Shown: positions 34,718 through 44,114 of the stretch, piece after piece
Numbering within the stretch: the first letter of the stretch is position 1
How the letters are laid out: every line of letters begins with the position of its first letter
From: Isoptericola halotolerans
GTDB lineage: Bacteria; Actinomycetota; Actinomycetes; Actinomycetales; Cellulomonadaceae
NCBI RefSeq assembly: GCF_003003075.1
Contig: NZ_PVTX01000006.1
Location: 62,001-126,000, forward strand
DNA length: 64,000 bases
Reading direction: 5' to 3'
The notes under the pieces: generated by a model
What the model was told of the DNA's origin: nothing
Database searches by the model: none
The model's input: the letters and a program-made list of their open reading frames with translations, nothing else
Made by a program: the position numbers and the translations under genes

Positions 34718-35924
34718 GGGGACGACGGCGGGACGCGGCACACCGAGTGCCGACCGACGGCGTCGGGTCGGGCTGCTCGGGCAGTTCGGTATCGGCAACC
34801 TCGGGAACGAGGCGTCCCTCGACGCGATGCTCACGGTGCTGGCCGGGTCGGCCGATCTGACGATCCTCACCGAGGAGCCCGACGCCGTCCACGCGGCCCG
34901 CGGCCTCCCCGCGGTGTCCCTCACCGATCCGGGGGCGCCCCGCGGGGGCTGGCGCGGCGTCGTCGGCAAGGGGCGAGACCTCCGGTGGACCTGGCACCAG
35001 GTCGGTGAGGTCGACGCGGTGGTGGTTCCCGGCACCGGGCTCCTGGAAGGGTCGGCGGTGCGGGCCACCGCCGTTCCCCTGACCGTGTTCTGGTACGCCC
35101 TGTGCGCCCGGCTGCGTCGGCGCCCGTTCCACGTGCTCTCCGTCGGTGTCGACACCGACGGGTCGTGGCTGACCCGGCAGCTCTTCGCCGCGGTGGTGCG
35201 CAGCGCCACCATCGTCACGGTGCGGGACGGGGGATCCGCCGCGTGCGTGCAGGAGCTGACCAGGCGGCGTCCGCCGGTCGTCCCCGACCTGGTGCTGGCC
35301 GACGACCCCGCGGCAGCGCCGTCCGCCGGGTCGGGCCCCCCGTGCGTGGCGATCGGAGTGATCGACACGCACGGCACGGGGACCGTCGAGGCCTCCTGGG
35401 ACCGCGACGCCTACCTCCGGCGCATGGGGGAGCTGATCGGGCGGGTGCTGGCGGCGGGCGCCGAGGTGCGGGTCGTCGGAGGTGCGGGCCTCGACGACGC
35501 GATGGCCGCCGAGGTGGTCGCGCAGGCCGCCGACCCCCGTGCGGTGCTGGCCCCGGCGAGGTCGATGCAGGCGCTGGACGGCGTGCTCAGCGCCTGCGAC
35601 GTCGTGGTGGCGTCCCGGTACCACAACCTCGTCGCGGGGCTCCGGCTCGGTGTGCCGCTGGTCTCGATCGGCTATGCGGAGAAGCAGAGGTGGCTCCTGA
35701 CCGACCTGGGCGCCGCGGACCGCGCCCACGACGTCGCCGACTTCGATCCTGAGACCGTGGCCGACCAGGTCGTCGACCTCCTGGAACGGAGCACCGCCGG
35801 GCGCGGGACCGCAGGTGCCGCCTGGCTCGGACGTGCCCGCGCCGTCCTTGGGCGGCAGGCAGTCGGCCTCCGCGCCGACCTCGGGCTGGAACCCGTCGCC
35901 CACCCGGAGGAAGCCCGCCGATGA
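34704..35924 (+). CDS. Polysaccharide pyruvyl transferase family protein, copy 1
   Basis: A 406-residue GT-B-like protein of the WcaK/AmsJ/CsaB family, which transfers pyruvate from PEP onto glycans as ketals. The family start is LLGQFGIGNLGNEASLDAML; VVVPGTGLLEG, SVGVDTDG and the C-terminal SRYHNLVAGLRLGVPLVSIGY are also typical. A GTG at 34704 inside the end of the preceding gene is the best start (14-base overlap). Closely related to the protein at 39675-40913. Confidence 0.88.
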   Translation: MRAPEGTTAGRGTPSADRRRRVGLLGQFGIGNLGNEASLDAMLTVLAGSADLTILTEEPDAVHAARGLPAVSLTDPGAPRGGWRGVVGKGRDLRWTWHQVGEVDAVVVPGTGLLEGSAVRATAVPLTVFWYALCARLRRRPFHVLSVGVDTDGSWLTRQLFAAVVRSATIVTVRDGGSAACVQELTRRRPPVVPDLVLADDPAAAPSAGSGPPCVAIGVIDTHGTGTVEASWDRDAYLRRMGELIGRVLAAGAEVRVVGGAGLDDAMAAEVVAQAADPRAVLAPARSMQALDGVLSACDVVVASRYHNLVAGLRLGVPLVSIGYAEKQRWLLTDLGAADRAHDVADFDPETVADQVVDLLERSTAGRGTAGAAWLGRARAVLGRQAVGLRADLGLEPVAHPEEARR

Positions 35925-36556
35925 TCGAGCTGCACACCGGGTCCGGACCGCTGCACGTGGTCGGCCTCGCCGCGCACCCGGACGACCTGGAGATCGCCTG
36001 CGGGGGAACGCTGATCCGGCTGTCCGGCAGGCCGGGGGCGACGGCGTCCTTCCTGACGATGACCGGCACGCCGGACCGCGAGGCCGAGGCCCGGCGCGCG
36101 GCGTCCGAGGTCTGGCCGGGCGCCGACGCACGGTTCGCCCGGCTGCCCGACGGTCGGCTCCCTCAGCTCTGGGGCGCGGTCAAGGATGCGCTGCACGCCT
36201 TCGCGGACGCGCGTCCGGCGCCGGACCTGGTGCTGGCCCCCCGGAGCGACGACGCCCACCAGGACCACCGCCTGATCGGCGAGCTGGTCACCACCGTCTG
36301 GCGGGACGCCGTGGTGCTGCACTACGAGATCCCGAAGTGGGACGGCGATCTCGGCAGGACGTCGGCGTACGTCCCGCTGGACGAGGAGACGGTGCAGCGC
36401 AAGCTCGAGATCTTGGACGCCTGCTACCCGTCCCAGGTCCACCACGACTGGTGGGACCACGCGACGTTCGAGGGTCTGATGCGGATGCGGGGCGTGGAGT
36501 GCCGCTCCCGGTTCGCGGAGGCCTTCGCTCTGCACAAGGCGGTGCTCGGGCTGTGA
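35921..36556 (+). CDS. PIG-L family deacetylase
   Basis: A 211-residue zinc-dependent N-deacetylase. The zinc site is AHPDDLE (His19, Asp22) with HQDH (His113, His116). The family removes acetyl groups from GlcNAc-containing or other acylated sugars. In this operon it could deacetylate the amino sugar made by the upstream PLP enzyme, or a lipid-linked precursor. ATGA overlap upstream and GTGA overlap downstream. Confidence 0.92.
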   Translation: MIELHTGSGPLHVVGLAAHPDDLEIACGGTLIRLSGRPGATASFLTMTGTPDREAEARRAASEVWPGADARFARLPDGRLPQLWGAVKDALHAFADARPAPDLVLAPRSDDAHQDHRLIGELVTTVWRDAVVLHYEIPKWDGDLGRTSAYVPLDEETVQRKLEILDACYPSQVHHDWWDHATFEGLMRMRGVECRSRFAEAFALHKAVLGL

Positions 36557-37464
36557 CGCGGACGCCGGCGGTGACCGTCGGGGTGCCCGTCTGGAACGGC
36601 GCGCGTTACCTGGAAGAGGCGTTGACGGCGCTGCGGGATCAAGACCTGGACGAGATCGAGGTCGTGATCGCCGACAACGGGTCCACCGACGCGACCCTCG
36701 AGATCGCGCAGGAGCTCGCGGCCGCCGACGAGCGCTTCACGGTGGTGACCAGCCCGGTCAATCGTGGGGTCACCTGGAACTTCAACCGGCTGGTCGACCT
36801 GGCACGGGCACCGTTGTTCATGTGGAACGCGGCGGACGACGTCGTCCAGCCGGGCCACCTCCGCGCCTGCATGGAGGCGCTCGAGGCGCACCCCGAGGCC
36901 ACCATCGCCTTCTCGAGGGTCGTCCTCATCGGCGCCGACGGGGAGCGGCTCGGCGAGCGCGACGACGAGAACCTCGACTTCCTCTCGCTCGCTCCCGCGG
37001 ATCGCGTGCGGCTCTTCTTCCGACGCGAGGTCTACCAGGCGATCGGCTACGGCGGGGTCTTCCGGACCGAGGCGTTGCGGGCGATGGGCAAGCATCCGGA
37101 CTTCTACGGTGGCGACATGGCGCTCGCCGTGCGCATGGCGTTGCGCGCTCCGTGGGTGCAGGTGCCGGAGCAGCTCTTCTGGGCCCGCAACCACGACGAG
37201 CAGACCAACAAGCTGCAGGCGTCAGACCCGGTCCGTCAGGTCCAGGCGTATCGCACGCACCGGCGCCCCGTCGCGTTCCCGCAGTGGTACCTCAACCATC
37301 GGTTGCTGGCCGAGGCCGTCCGGGCTCCGCTCGACGTCCGCCAACGGTCGCGGGCCGCCGGTGTGGTGCTCCGCGACTGGACGATCAAGAACTGGCGGTT
37401 CTTCCCCTACGACGTCAAGCGGAACGTGCAGCGGCTGGCTCGCGGCCGCGGTGGAGCCGCCTGA
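36553..37464 (+). CDS. GT2 family glycosyltransferase
   Basis: A 303-residue GT-A inverting glycosyltransferase. VTVGVPVWNGARYLEEALTAL, VIADNGSTDATLEIA and the DxD-type metal site in WNAADDVVQPGHL are visible, then GGVFRTEALRAMG and GGDMALAVRMAL. It starts with GTG in the stop of the deacetylase gene and is last in the + operon from 32439. The final 50 bases overlap the convergent gene ending at 37415. Confidence 0.92.
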   Translation: MTRTPAVTVGVPVWNGARYLEEALTALRDQDLDEIEVVIADNGSTDATLEIAQELAAADERFTVVTSPVNRGVTWNFNRLVDLARAPLFMWNAADDVVQPGHLRACMEALEAHPEATIAFSRVVLIGADGERLGERDDENLDFLSLAPADRVRLFFRREVYQAIGYGGVFRTEALRAMGKHPDFYGGDMALAVRMALRAPWVQVPEQLFWARNHDEQTNKLQASDPVRQVQAYRTHRRPVAFPQWYLNHRLLAEAVRAPLDVRQRSRAAGVVLRDWTIKNWRFFPYDVKRNVQRLARGRGGAA

Positions 37465-38350
37465 CCAGCCACTGGCCGGGTGCGCCGGGCGCGAACCGCA
37501 GCGCCCAGACGAGCTCCCGGACGGCGGTGCCGGGCCTGCCCTCCGCTGCCGCCGCCCGCGCCGCCCGCGCCGCCGACCATGCCGCGTACCGGTCGTTCGC
37601 TCTCTGCGACTCGTCGAGGGCGTCCACCAGCTCGTCCTGACCGTGGCGGAGCGCCACCGTGCGCCGGTCGCCCACGACGTCGCGGATCGCCGCGGCGAGC
37701 GCACGGTGACGGCCGGTCGCGTTGTCGCCGTGACGGCGGTAGGAGACCAGCGATCCGTCGCCGACCCGGGCGACCGGGCCGCGGGCGGCGAGACGGAGCA
37801 CCAGGTCCAGGTCTTCGGCCAGGCGCCGGGACTCGTCGAACCCGTCGACGGCGCGGAAGGCGTCGGCCCGGACCACCGAGTTCGGCAGCATCACGCCCGT
37901 CCGGCGCCGGAAGACGTCGGCGGTCGTCGTGACCGCCGCCTGGTCGGGCGGGGCGATCTCGCGCCCGTCGGCGTCGATGCTCCGCATGCGGCAGTACGTC
38001 AGGACGAGCCCCGGGTCGGCTCGCATCGCCTCCGCGTGCGCGGCGAGCCGCTCGGGTTCCCACACGTCGTCGTCGTCGAGGAATGCCAGGAGCGTGCCTC
38101 GCGCCTCCCGTGCGCCGGCGTTGCGTGCCGCGGACGGCCCCGTCCCGGGCGTGCGGAGCAGCCGGGTGCCGGCAGGCGCCCGGGGCAGCAGGCCGGCGTC
38201 CAGAGGTCGGGGGCTGCCGTCGTCGACGACGACGAGCTCGACCTCCCGCAGGGTCTGGTGCGCCACCGACCGGAGCGCCGCCTCGAGGAACGGGTTGTCC
38301 GGTCCGCGGTTGGTGGCCAGGACGACCGCGACGACGGGCGCGGAGATCAC
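37415..38350 (-). CDS. GT2 family glycosyltransferase
   Basis: A 311-residue GT-A enzyme. VAVVLATNRGPDNPFLEAALRS, VVVDDGSPRPL, ARNAGAREARGTLLAFLDDDDVWEPERL (metal site DDDD) and RRLAEDLDLVLRLA are present. It starts with GTG overlapping the upstream stop (GTGA). The C-terminal residues are encoded in sequence shared with the opposite-strand gene. Confidence 0.92.
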   Translation of the reverse strand: MISAPVVAVVLATNRGPDNPFLEAALRSVAHQTLREVELVVVDDGSPRPLDAGLLPRAPAGTRLLRTPGTGPSAARNAGAREARGTLLAFLDDDDVWEPERLAAHAEAMRADPGLVLTYCRMRSIDADGREIAPPDQAAVTTTADVFRRRTGVMLPNSVVRADAFRAVDGFDESRRLAEDLDLVLRLAARGPVARVGDGSLVSYRRHGDNATGRHRALAAAIRDVVGDRRTVALRHGQDELVDALDESQRANDRYAAWSAARAARAAAAEGRPGTAVRELVWALRFAPGAPGQWLVRRLHRGREPAAARSA

Positions 38351-39501
38351 GCGGTCACCTGCCCGTCCAGACGGGCAGCGAGGAGGGCGTCGAGCTCGGC
38401 GGACACGACCGACCAGGGCCGTTCGGCCGCCCGACGGCGCGCACGGTCCTGCTCCGCGGCGAGGCGGTCGGGGCTGTCGGCCAGCACCTGCAGCGCGTCG
38501 GCGAGCGCGCGGGGGTCCCCGGGCGGGACCAGCGTGCCGCCGTCGGCGACGGCCTCCGGGATCCCGCCGATGCGGGAGGCGACGACGGCGGCTCCGGCGG
38601 CCATGCCCTCGAGCACGGTGAGGGCGAACGGCTCGGGCCACACGGACGGCACGACGACCACGTCCGTGGTGGCGAGCTGGTCCGCGACAGCTTCCCGGGG
38701 GAGGAACGGACGGATGGTGACGCGGTCGCGCAGACCCTCGGCCGCGGCGCGCACGCGTCGTTCGTAGGGCGTCAGGGGATCCGTCGCGGAGAACCCGGAG
38801 CTGCCGACGATCGTCACGTGGACGTCGTCGCGATCCATCAGCGCGACGGCCTCGAGCAGGACGTCCGGCCCCTTGGCCGCGATGGTCCGCCCGACGAACG
38901 TGACCTCGAGGGGCGCGGAGGCATCGCGGCGTCCGGGCCGGAACACGGTGCCGTCCACCCCGTTGCGGACGACCGCGACGCGGTCGCGCAGGGCGGGGGG
39001 CAGGCGGCGCCGCGTGCGCTCTGCCAGGAAGTCGCTCACGCACACGACGGCGGTCACACCGCCCAGCGTCAGTGCCGCCTCGCGTGGCGAGTATGTCCGC
39101 AGCAGCTCGTTGTGGGCGTAGAGGACGACCGCGTGACGGGTGGTGTCGACGAGCGGCACGGCCTGTGGCGCGTTGTGCAGGACGACGACGGAAGGGGGCC
39201 ACTCGTCCTGGTCGTGGAGCGCAGCCGCCCAGGGCCGGGACGAGGCACGCCGCACCCCGAGCGCTCCGCGCAGCGGGTCGAGCCGCCGATCCCAGCGGCC
39301 GGGCTCCGTGCCCGGGAGGTACTCGACGACGTCCGCGCTGGTGTAGCGGTCGGGGTAGGTGCCGCGAGCCACGAGCACCGTGGGCTCCGTGCCGGCGGGT
39401 GCGTGTGCGCTCAGCCCGTGCACGACCGTCGGGACGGCGCTGCCCGTCCGAGGCGAGTAGTGGTCGCCCGGGGTGATCACATGGATCAGGCGACGTTCCA
39501 T
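38347..39501 (-). CDS. GT4 family glycosyltransferase
   Basis: A 384-residue GT-B enzyme starting MERRLIHVITPGDHYSPRTGSA. The donor domain has VTFVGRTIAAKGPDVLLEAV, and the EX7E motif is in SVWPEPFALTVLEGMAAG. The minus-strand -10 TACGAT (39536-39531) leaves a short leader of about 20 nt before the ATG. First of two genes in its operon. Confidence 0.92.
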   Translation of the reverse strand: MERRLIHVITPGDHYSPRTGSAVPTVVHGLSAHAPAGTEPTVLVARGTYPDRYTSADVVEYLPGTEPGRWDRRLDPLRGALGVRRASSRPWAAALHDQDEWPPSVVVLHNAPQAVPLVDTTRHAVVLYAHNELLRTYSPREAALTLGGVTAVVCVSDFLAERTRRRLPPALRDRVAVVRNGVDGTVFRPGRRDASAPLEVTFVGRTIAAKGPDVLLEAVALMDRDDVHVTIVGSSGFSATDPLTPYERRVRAAAEGLRDRVTIRPFLPREAVADQLATTDVVVVPSVWPEPFALTVLEGMAAGAAVVASRIGGIPEAVADGGTLVPPGDPRALADALQVLADSPDRLAAEQDRARRRAAERPWSVVSAELDALLAARLDGQVTA

Positions 39502-39530
39502 GTCAGGTCCCGTCAGGAGGGTTCTTGGCG

Positions 39531-39646
39531 ATCGTACCGACGCGCTCCCCGGCCGGACCGCGGGGCGCGGGGTGAAGTTCCGCCGTGCGGGACGGGTGAA
39601 CTCCCCTCGAACGGCTTCACCCCGTGGCCGGGGCGGCGCAGACTGT
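39531..39646. promoter_or_regulatory. Island promoter 4: divergent, three sites
   Basis: GGGTGAA at 39570 and 39594 (24 bp apart), and TTCACCC at 39616. Toward the left gene, the first site begins 40 bp before the -10 TACGAT (39536-39531, minus) and the second 64 bp. Toward the right gene, GGGTGAA at 39594 is 47 bp from GACTGT (39641-39646). Confidence 0.65.
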
Positions 39647-39674
39647 GAGCGGACGGACGACGGAGGAGGTCGGG

Positions 39675-40913
39675 GTGGGGCATCGGAGGACCTCCGGTAC
39701 GCCGGACGCCGAGGCACGGCGAACGACGACGCGAACCCAGGTGCGGCGGGTGGCGCTCTTCGGCGAGACCGGGATCGGCAACTTCGGCAACGAGGCGTCC
39801 CTCGTGGCCGGGATCCACCTGCTCGAGGGCACCGGGGCCCGGCCGGTCGCCGTGGCGCAGCGGTGCGCGGACGTCGTCGCCGAGCACGGCATCGAGGCGG
39901 TGGACATCCGGCGTCCCGGACCGTTGCGGCACGGGTTCACCAGCCTGACGGGTCGCTTCGCCGACGTCCTGCACCTGGGCGCCGTCGTGCGGTCGGTCGA
40001 CGCCGTGATCGTGCCCGGGACGGGGATCTTCGAGGGACGCGGGGTGCGGCCACGAGGCATCCCCTTCTCCCTGTTCTGGTTGGCGGCGTGGTCGCGCTGG
40101 TGGCGTCGTCCGCTGCTCCTGCTCAGCGTCGGGGTCGACGACGCGGGGACCCGGGGCGTCAACTGGTTCTTCGCGCGGGTGCTCGCCTGGTCCGACCTGG
40201 TGACGGTGCGCGACGAGGAGTCGGCGCGCGCGGTGGCGGCTCTCGGCGTGCGACGCGAGGTGCTGGTCGTGCCGGACCTCGTGCTCGGGCGGGAGCCGGT
40301 GAACGCCCCCACGCCTCCGAACGGCGCCCGGACGGATCCGCTCGTGGCGGTCGGGGTCATGGACTGGGGCGGCACCGAACGGGACGCGGACCGTGAGGTG
40401 TACACCGGTCGGAGCGTCGCCCTGGTCCGCGCCCTGCTGGACGCAGGGATCCGGGTCCGGGTCGTGATCGGCGAGGACCTGGACGACCGGGTGGCCGCCG
40501 AGGTGGTCCGCCGCGTCCGCGCCGCGGACCCGGGCGCCGCCGTCGAGCAGGGTGCGGGACGCACGGTGGAGGAGGTCGCACGCTCCCTCGCGGGCTGCCA
40601 CGCCGTCGTCGCGGCCCGCTACCACAACCTGGTCGCCGCGGTGAGCGAGGGTGTTCCCGTCGTCGCCACCGGCTACAGCCACAAGCAGTCCTCCCTCGTG
40701 GCGTCCTACGGCCCGGCCGACCGGGCGCACGACCGGGACACCTACGACGCGGCGGAGATCGTGGCCCAGGTCCGCGAGATCCTCCGGGACCACCCGGCCG
40801 AGTCGGCGCGGGTGCGGGACGTGGCGGCCCGGGACCGGCTCGCCGTCCGGGACCAGGACGCCCGGGTCCGGACCTGGCTGGGGCTCCGGGCACCTGACCA
40901 GGTCGTCGCATGA
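39675..40913 (+). CDS. Polysaccharide pyruvyl transferase family protein, copy 2
   Basis: A 412-residue paralog of the protein at 34704-35924. ALFGETGIGNFGNEASLVAGIHLL, VIVPGTGIFEG, LLSVGVDDAGTRG and ARYHNLVAAVSEGVPVVATGYSHK are shared landmarks. The GTG at 39675 follows GGAGGAGG by five bases; the frame is open to 39624 but without a better start. Two copies in one island suggest two pyruvylated (or otherwise modified) residues, or paralogous divergence. It overlaps the next gene by 4 bases. Confidence 0.87.
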   Translation: MGHRRTSGTPDAEARRTTTRTQVRRVALFGETGIGNFGNEASLVAGIHLLEGTGARPVAVAQRCADVVAEHGIEAVDIRRPGPLRHGFTSLTGRFADVLHLGAVVRSVDAVIVPGTGIFEGRGVRPRGIPFSLFWLAAWSRWWRRPLLLLSVGVDDAGTRGVNWFFARVLAWSDLVTVRDEESARAVAALGVRREVLVVPDLVLGREPVNAPTPPNGARTDPLVAVGVMDWGGTERDADREVYTGRSVALVRALLDAGIRVRVVIGEDLDDRVAAEVVRRVRAADPGAAVEQGAGRTVEEVARSLAGCHAVVAARYHNLVAAVSEGVPVVATGYSHKQSSLVASYGPADRAHDRDTYDAAEIVAQVREILRDHPAESARVRDVAARDRLAVRDQDARVRTWLGLRAPDQVVA

Positions 40914-42343
40914 GCCGGCCGGTCAGGGTCCTGGTCGTGGCGCTCGCCGTGGTCCTGGCCGTCGCCGCGGGAGCCGTGGTGTACAGCGCCCTGCGGCCGT
41001 CCACTCCCACGCAGGACGGATGGAACGAGCAGCCGCCGGCGGCCGGTGCACCCGTGCGGCCGGTAGCGCCGTCGACGGCAGGCGCCGCCGCGGACGGCAC
41101 GCCGCGACTGGTCACGGGTGTCGCGGACGGCGGTCGCTACTTCGTCGACCAGGACGGCCGGCCGATCCTCGTCCGCGGTGACGCACCGTGGTCGATGCTC
41201 GTGGACCTCCTGCCGGCGGAGGCGGAGACGTACCTGTCCACCCGGTCGGAGCAGGGTTTCAACGCCCTCGTCGTCTCGCTCCTGGGCAACCCCGCGAACG
41301 GCGGGGTGACGGGTGACGGCGCGACCGTGGACGGCATCCTGCCGTTCGTCGACGGCGACGTCACGCGCTGGAACGCGCCCTACTGGGACCGGGCGCACGC
41401 GACCGTGGCACGCGCCGCCGAGCTGGGCCTGACGGTGCTGCTCTACCCGGTGGACAGCTGGACCATCGACGAGCCGTTCGGCTCGCCGTCGGCCGACACG
41501 TGCCACCGGTACGGCGAGATGGTCGGTACGTGGGCCGCGGACCTGCCGAACGTGCTGTGGATGGCGGGGGGCGACTACACCCCCGTCCCGGAGACGGACC
41601 AGTGCTTCGAGGCGGTCCAGGAGGGCATCCGTTCCACCGGTGACAGCCGTCCCTTCTCGGCCCAGCTGATCTCGGTGCGTTTCGCCGGCCAGGACCCCCA
41701 CTGGGACCCGCTCGTGGACTGGGACTTCGTGTACACCTATCAGCCCGTCCACGGGGCGGTGCGCGAGGCCTACGACTCGCCACCGGTCCGTCCCGCCCTG
41801 CTCGCGGAGTCGAACTACGAGGGGGAGAACAACACCGGTGGCGAGCCCACGACGACGGAGACGCTCCGGCGCCAGGTGCTGTGGGCCATCACGTCGGGGT
41901 CGCCGGGGGACGTCTACGGCAGCGACGACTGGGAGTTCCTGCCCGGCTGGCAGGACCGGCTGCGCTCCGAAGGCGCCGACCAGATCGCCAGGATCCGCGA
42001 CGTCGTGGCCTCGCTGCCGTGGTGGACGCTCGTCCCCGACTCGGGTGAGCTGCTGACCGGTGGCGCCGGTGGGGGCGACGAGGCCTCGGACCAGCTCGAG
42101 AGCGACCTCGCGACGGCCGCCGTCAGCCCGGACGGTGATCTCGCGCTCGTCTACGTGCCGACCGCCCGGACCGTCACGCTCGACGTCGGCCGCCTGGTGG
42201 ACGGCGCGCGGGCCTGGTGGGTGGACCCGACGACCGGCGAGGAGACGTCCGTCGAGCTGGAGGAGTCGATGGCGACCCCGGGCGCGAACGCCGCCGGGGA
42301 GCAGGACTGGTTGCTCGTGCTGGGCTCCCACGCCGTCGGCTGA
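40910..42343 (+). CDS. DUF4038 (apiosidase-like) family protein, membrane-anchored
   Basis: A 477-residue protein with an N-terminal hydrophobic anchor (about residues 6-26) and a Pro/Ala-rich spacer. The following domain has FVDQDGRPILVRGDAPWSML, GFNALVVSLLGNPA, LTVLLYPVDSW, LPNVLWMAGGDY and RPALLAESNYEGE. This is the DUF4038 (beta/alpha)8 barrel found in apiosidase-like glycoside hydrolases, followed by a beta-sandwich tail (AWWVDPTTGEETSVEL). It probably trims or remodels the exported glycan outside the cell. Start ATG overlaps the preceding stop. Confidence 0.85.
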   Translation: MSRPVRVLVVALAVVLAVAAGAVVYSALRPSTPTQDGWNEQPPAAGAPVRPVAPSTAGAAADGTPRLVTGVADGGRYFVDQDGRPILVRGDAPWSMLVDLLPAEAETYLSTRSEQGFNALVVSLLGNPANGGVTGDGATVDGILPFVDGDVTRWNAPYWDRAHATVARAAELGLTVLLYPVDSWTIDEPFGSPSADTCHRYGEMVGTWAADLPNVLWMAGGDYTPVPETDQCFEAVQEGIRSTGDSRPFSAQLISVRFAGQDPHWDPLVDWDFVYTYQPVHGAVREAYDSPPVRPALLAESNYEGENNTGGEPTTTETLRRQVLWAITSGSPGDVYGSDDWEFLPGWQDRLRSEGADQIARIRDVVASLPWWTLVPDSGELLTGGAGGGDEASDQLESDLATAAVSPDGDLALVYVPTARTVTLDVGRLVDGARAWWVDPTTGEETSVELEESMATPGANAAGEQDWLLVLGSHAVG

Positions 42344-42359
42344 CCGCCGGCGAGAGGTG

Positions 42360-43283
42360 TCAGGAGGCGGCAGGGCGACGCAGCCGGTTGCCGACGCGTC
42401 GTGTGACCTCGCGGACGGCGACCGGCGCGTCGAGCCGCACCGCGCGCGTGAACATGCGCCCCGCCCCGACGACCTGTCCCCGGCGTAGCCGGTCGAGGCC
42501 GACCCCCACCGAGTCCGCGGAGTCCCGGGCGTCCAGCGCATCGAGGTTGGCCCGCACGTCCTCGAGCACGCCGGGGTCCGGGTGGTGCTCGGCGCCCCAG
42601 AGCTGCATGCCGATCATCCGCCGTGACGCGTCGTGGAGCTCGGTCGGGAGCACCCGGGTGACGTTCTGCTCGTGACGCCGGTACAGGGTCAGCACCTCGG
42701 GGACAGCGACCATCCGCGAGTACTGGAGCATCCGGAAGGTGAGGTCCGTGTCCTCCGCGTAGTGCAGTGCCGGGTTGAACCCGCCGACACGCAGAAACTG
42801 CGTCCGCCGGTACATGACCGAGACGACGTTGGGGAACGGGTACCGGCCGGCCAGCAGGTCGCGGCGGGTCTCGTCGGCGGCGACGAACAGCGGCTCGCCC
42901 CGCTGCCCGCGGGAGTCGATGAAGTCGACCGAGGAGTACGCGGCGCCGGCGTCCGGTGCCGCGTCGAGCGCGGTCACGAACCGCTCGAGCCGGTCCGGGA
43001 GCCAGACGTCGTCGTCGTCCAGGAACGTGAGGAACTCGCCGCGTGCCAGCGCGGCGCCGTGGTTGAGCGGGATCGAGACGCCGTGACCGGCCTCCGGCAC
43101 GACCTCGGCCCCGGGCACGGCGGACACGGCGTCCCGCACCCCGTCCGGATCGGGCGAGCCGTTGTCCATGACGATCAGCTCCCAGTCCGGGAAGGACTGG
43201 TCCTTCAGGCTCTGCAGAGCCTCGGGCAGGTACGGGGACACGCGGTTGGTCGACATGACCACGGTGACCCGGCGGGCGACCAT
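42360..43283 (-). CDS. GT2 family glycosyltransferase
   Basis: A 307-residue GT-A enzyme: VTVVMSTNRVSPYLPEALQSL, VMDNGSPDPDG, FLTFLDDDDVWLPDRL, YRRTQFLRVGGFNPALHYAEDTDLTFRM. It is last in an operon with the ABC exporter genes, so it may act just before export. It shares one base with the permease stop (TGATG) and converges with the DUF4038 gene, 16 bases apart. Confidence 0.92.
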   Translation of the reverse strand: MVARRVTVVMSTNRVSPYLPEALQSLKDQSFPDWELIVMDNGSPDPDGVRDAVSAVPGAEVVPEAGHGVSIPLNHGAALARGEFLTFLDDDDVWLPDRLERFVTALDAAPDAGAAYSSVDFIDSRGQRGEPLFVAADETRRDLLAGRYPFPNVVSVMYRRTQFLRVGGFNPALHYAEDTDLTFRMLQYSRMVAVPEVLTLYRRHEQNVTRVLPTELHDASRRMIGMQLWGAEHHPDPGVLEDVRANLDALDARDSADSVGVGLDRLRRGQVVGAGRMFTRAVRLDAPVAVREVTRRVGNRLRRPAAS

Positions 43284-44107
43284 CAGATCACGTCCGCGAA
43301 CTCGCGTTCCCGCTGCTGGAACACCAGCAGGCCTCCGGCGAGCGCCAGCGCGGACACCGCGATCAGTCCGGCGATCTGCCACAGGGGCGGTGCCGGCGTC
43401 CCGAGCATGGACCACCGGAAGCACTCCATGAGCCAGGTCAGCGGGTTCGCCGCGAACAGCCAGGAGAGGTTCGCCGGCACGGCGTCGAGCGAGTACGCCA
43501 CCGGCGTGGCGTACATCAGGACCTGGACCAGCCACGGCAGCACGTAGGTGACGTCGCGGTACTTCACCATCACGGCGGACGCGGCCAGGCCCAGCCCGGA
43601 CCCGAACGTGACGGCGCACACCGTCCACAGCGGGAGACCGAGGAGCGCCCACCCCGGGTTCACGCCGTAGACGACCAGCAGTACGCCGAGCATCACGAGG
43701 GACACGCAGAAGTCGAGCATCACCGACAAGGACGTCGACAGCGGGACGACCACCCGGGGGAAGAACACCTTGGACACCAGCGCCTGGTTCGCCACCAGCG
43801 AGGGGGCGGCGCGCGTCAGGACGCCGGAGAACACGGTCCACGCCGTGGTGCCGGCGAAGGCGAAGAGCAGGTACGGCACACCGCCGGTCGGGAGGCCTGC
43901 GACCCGCCCGAAGACGATCGCGAAGATGCCCGCCGTGACGAGCGGCTGCAGCACCACCCAGGCGATGCCGATCGCCGTCTGCCGGTAGCGGAGCACCACG
44001 TCGCGGATGCCGAACCGGTAGAAGATCTCGCGGGCCTCCCACACCTCGCGCCAGCGCGGGATGTTGAGCCGCCCGGGCGGGGTGATGACGATCCTCGGTG
44101 CACTCAT
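43283..44107 (-). CDS. ABC-2 type polysaccharide export permease (Wzm/TagG-like)
   Basis: A 274-residue permease with six membrane segments and the N-terminal amphipathic region typical of Wzm: YRFGIRDVVLRYRQTAIGIAWVVLQPL. SKVFFPRVVVPLSTSL and the NPLTWLMECFRWSMLG loop are conserved. It forms the membrane channel with the ATPase encoded just upstream, moving lipid-linked glycan across the membrane. Confidence 0.95.
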   Translation of the reverse strand: MSAPRIVITPPGRLNIPRWREVWEAREIFYRFGIRDVVLRYRQTAIGIAWVVLQPLVTAGIFAIVFGRVAGLPTGGVPYLLFAFAGTTAWTVFSGVLTRAAPSLVANQALVSKVFFPRVVVPLSTSLSVMLDFCVSLVMLGVLLVVYGVNPGWALLGLPLWTVCAVTFGSGLGLAASAVMVKYRDVTYVLPWLVQVLMYATPVAYSLDAVPANLSWLFAANPLTWLMECFRWSMLGTPAPPLWQIAGLIAVSALALAGGLLVFQQREREFADVI

Positions 44108-44114
44108 GCCGGTC

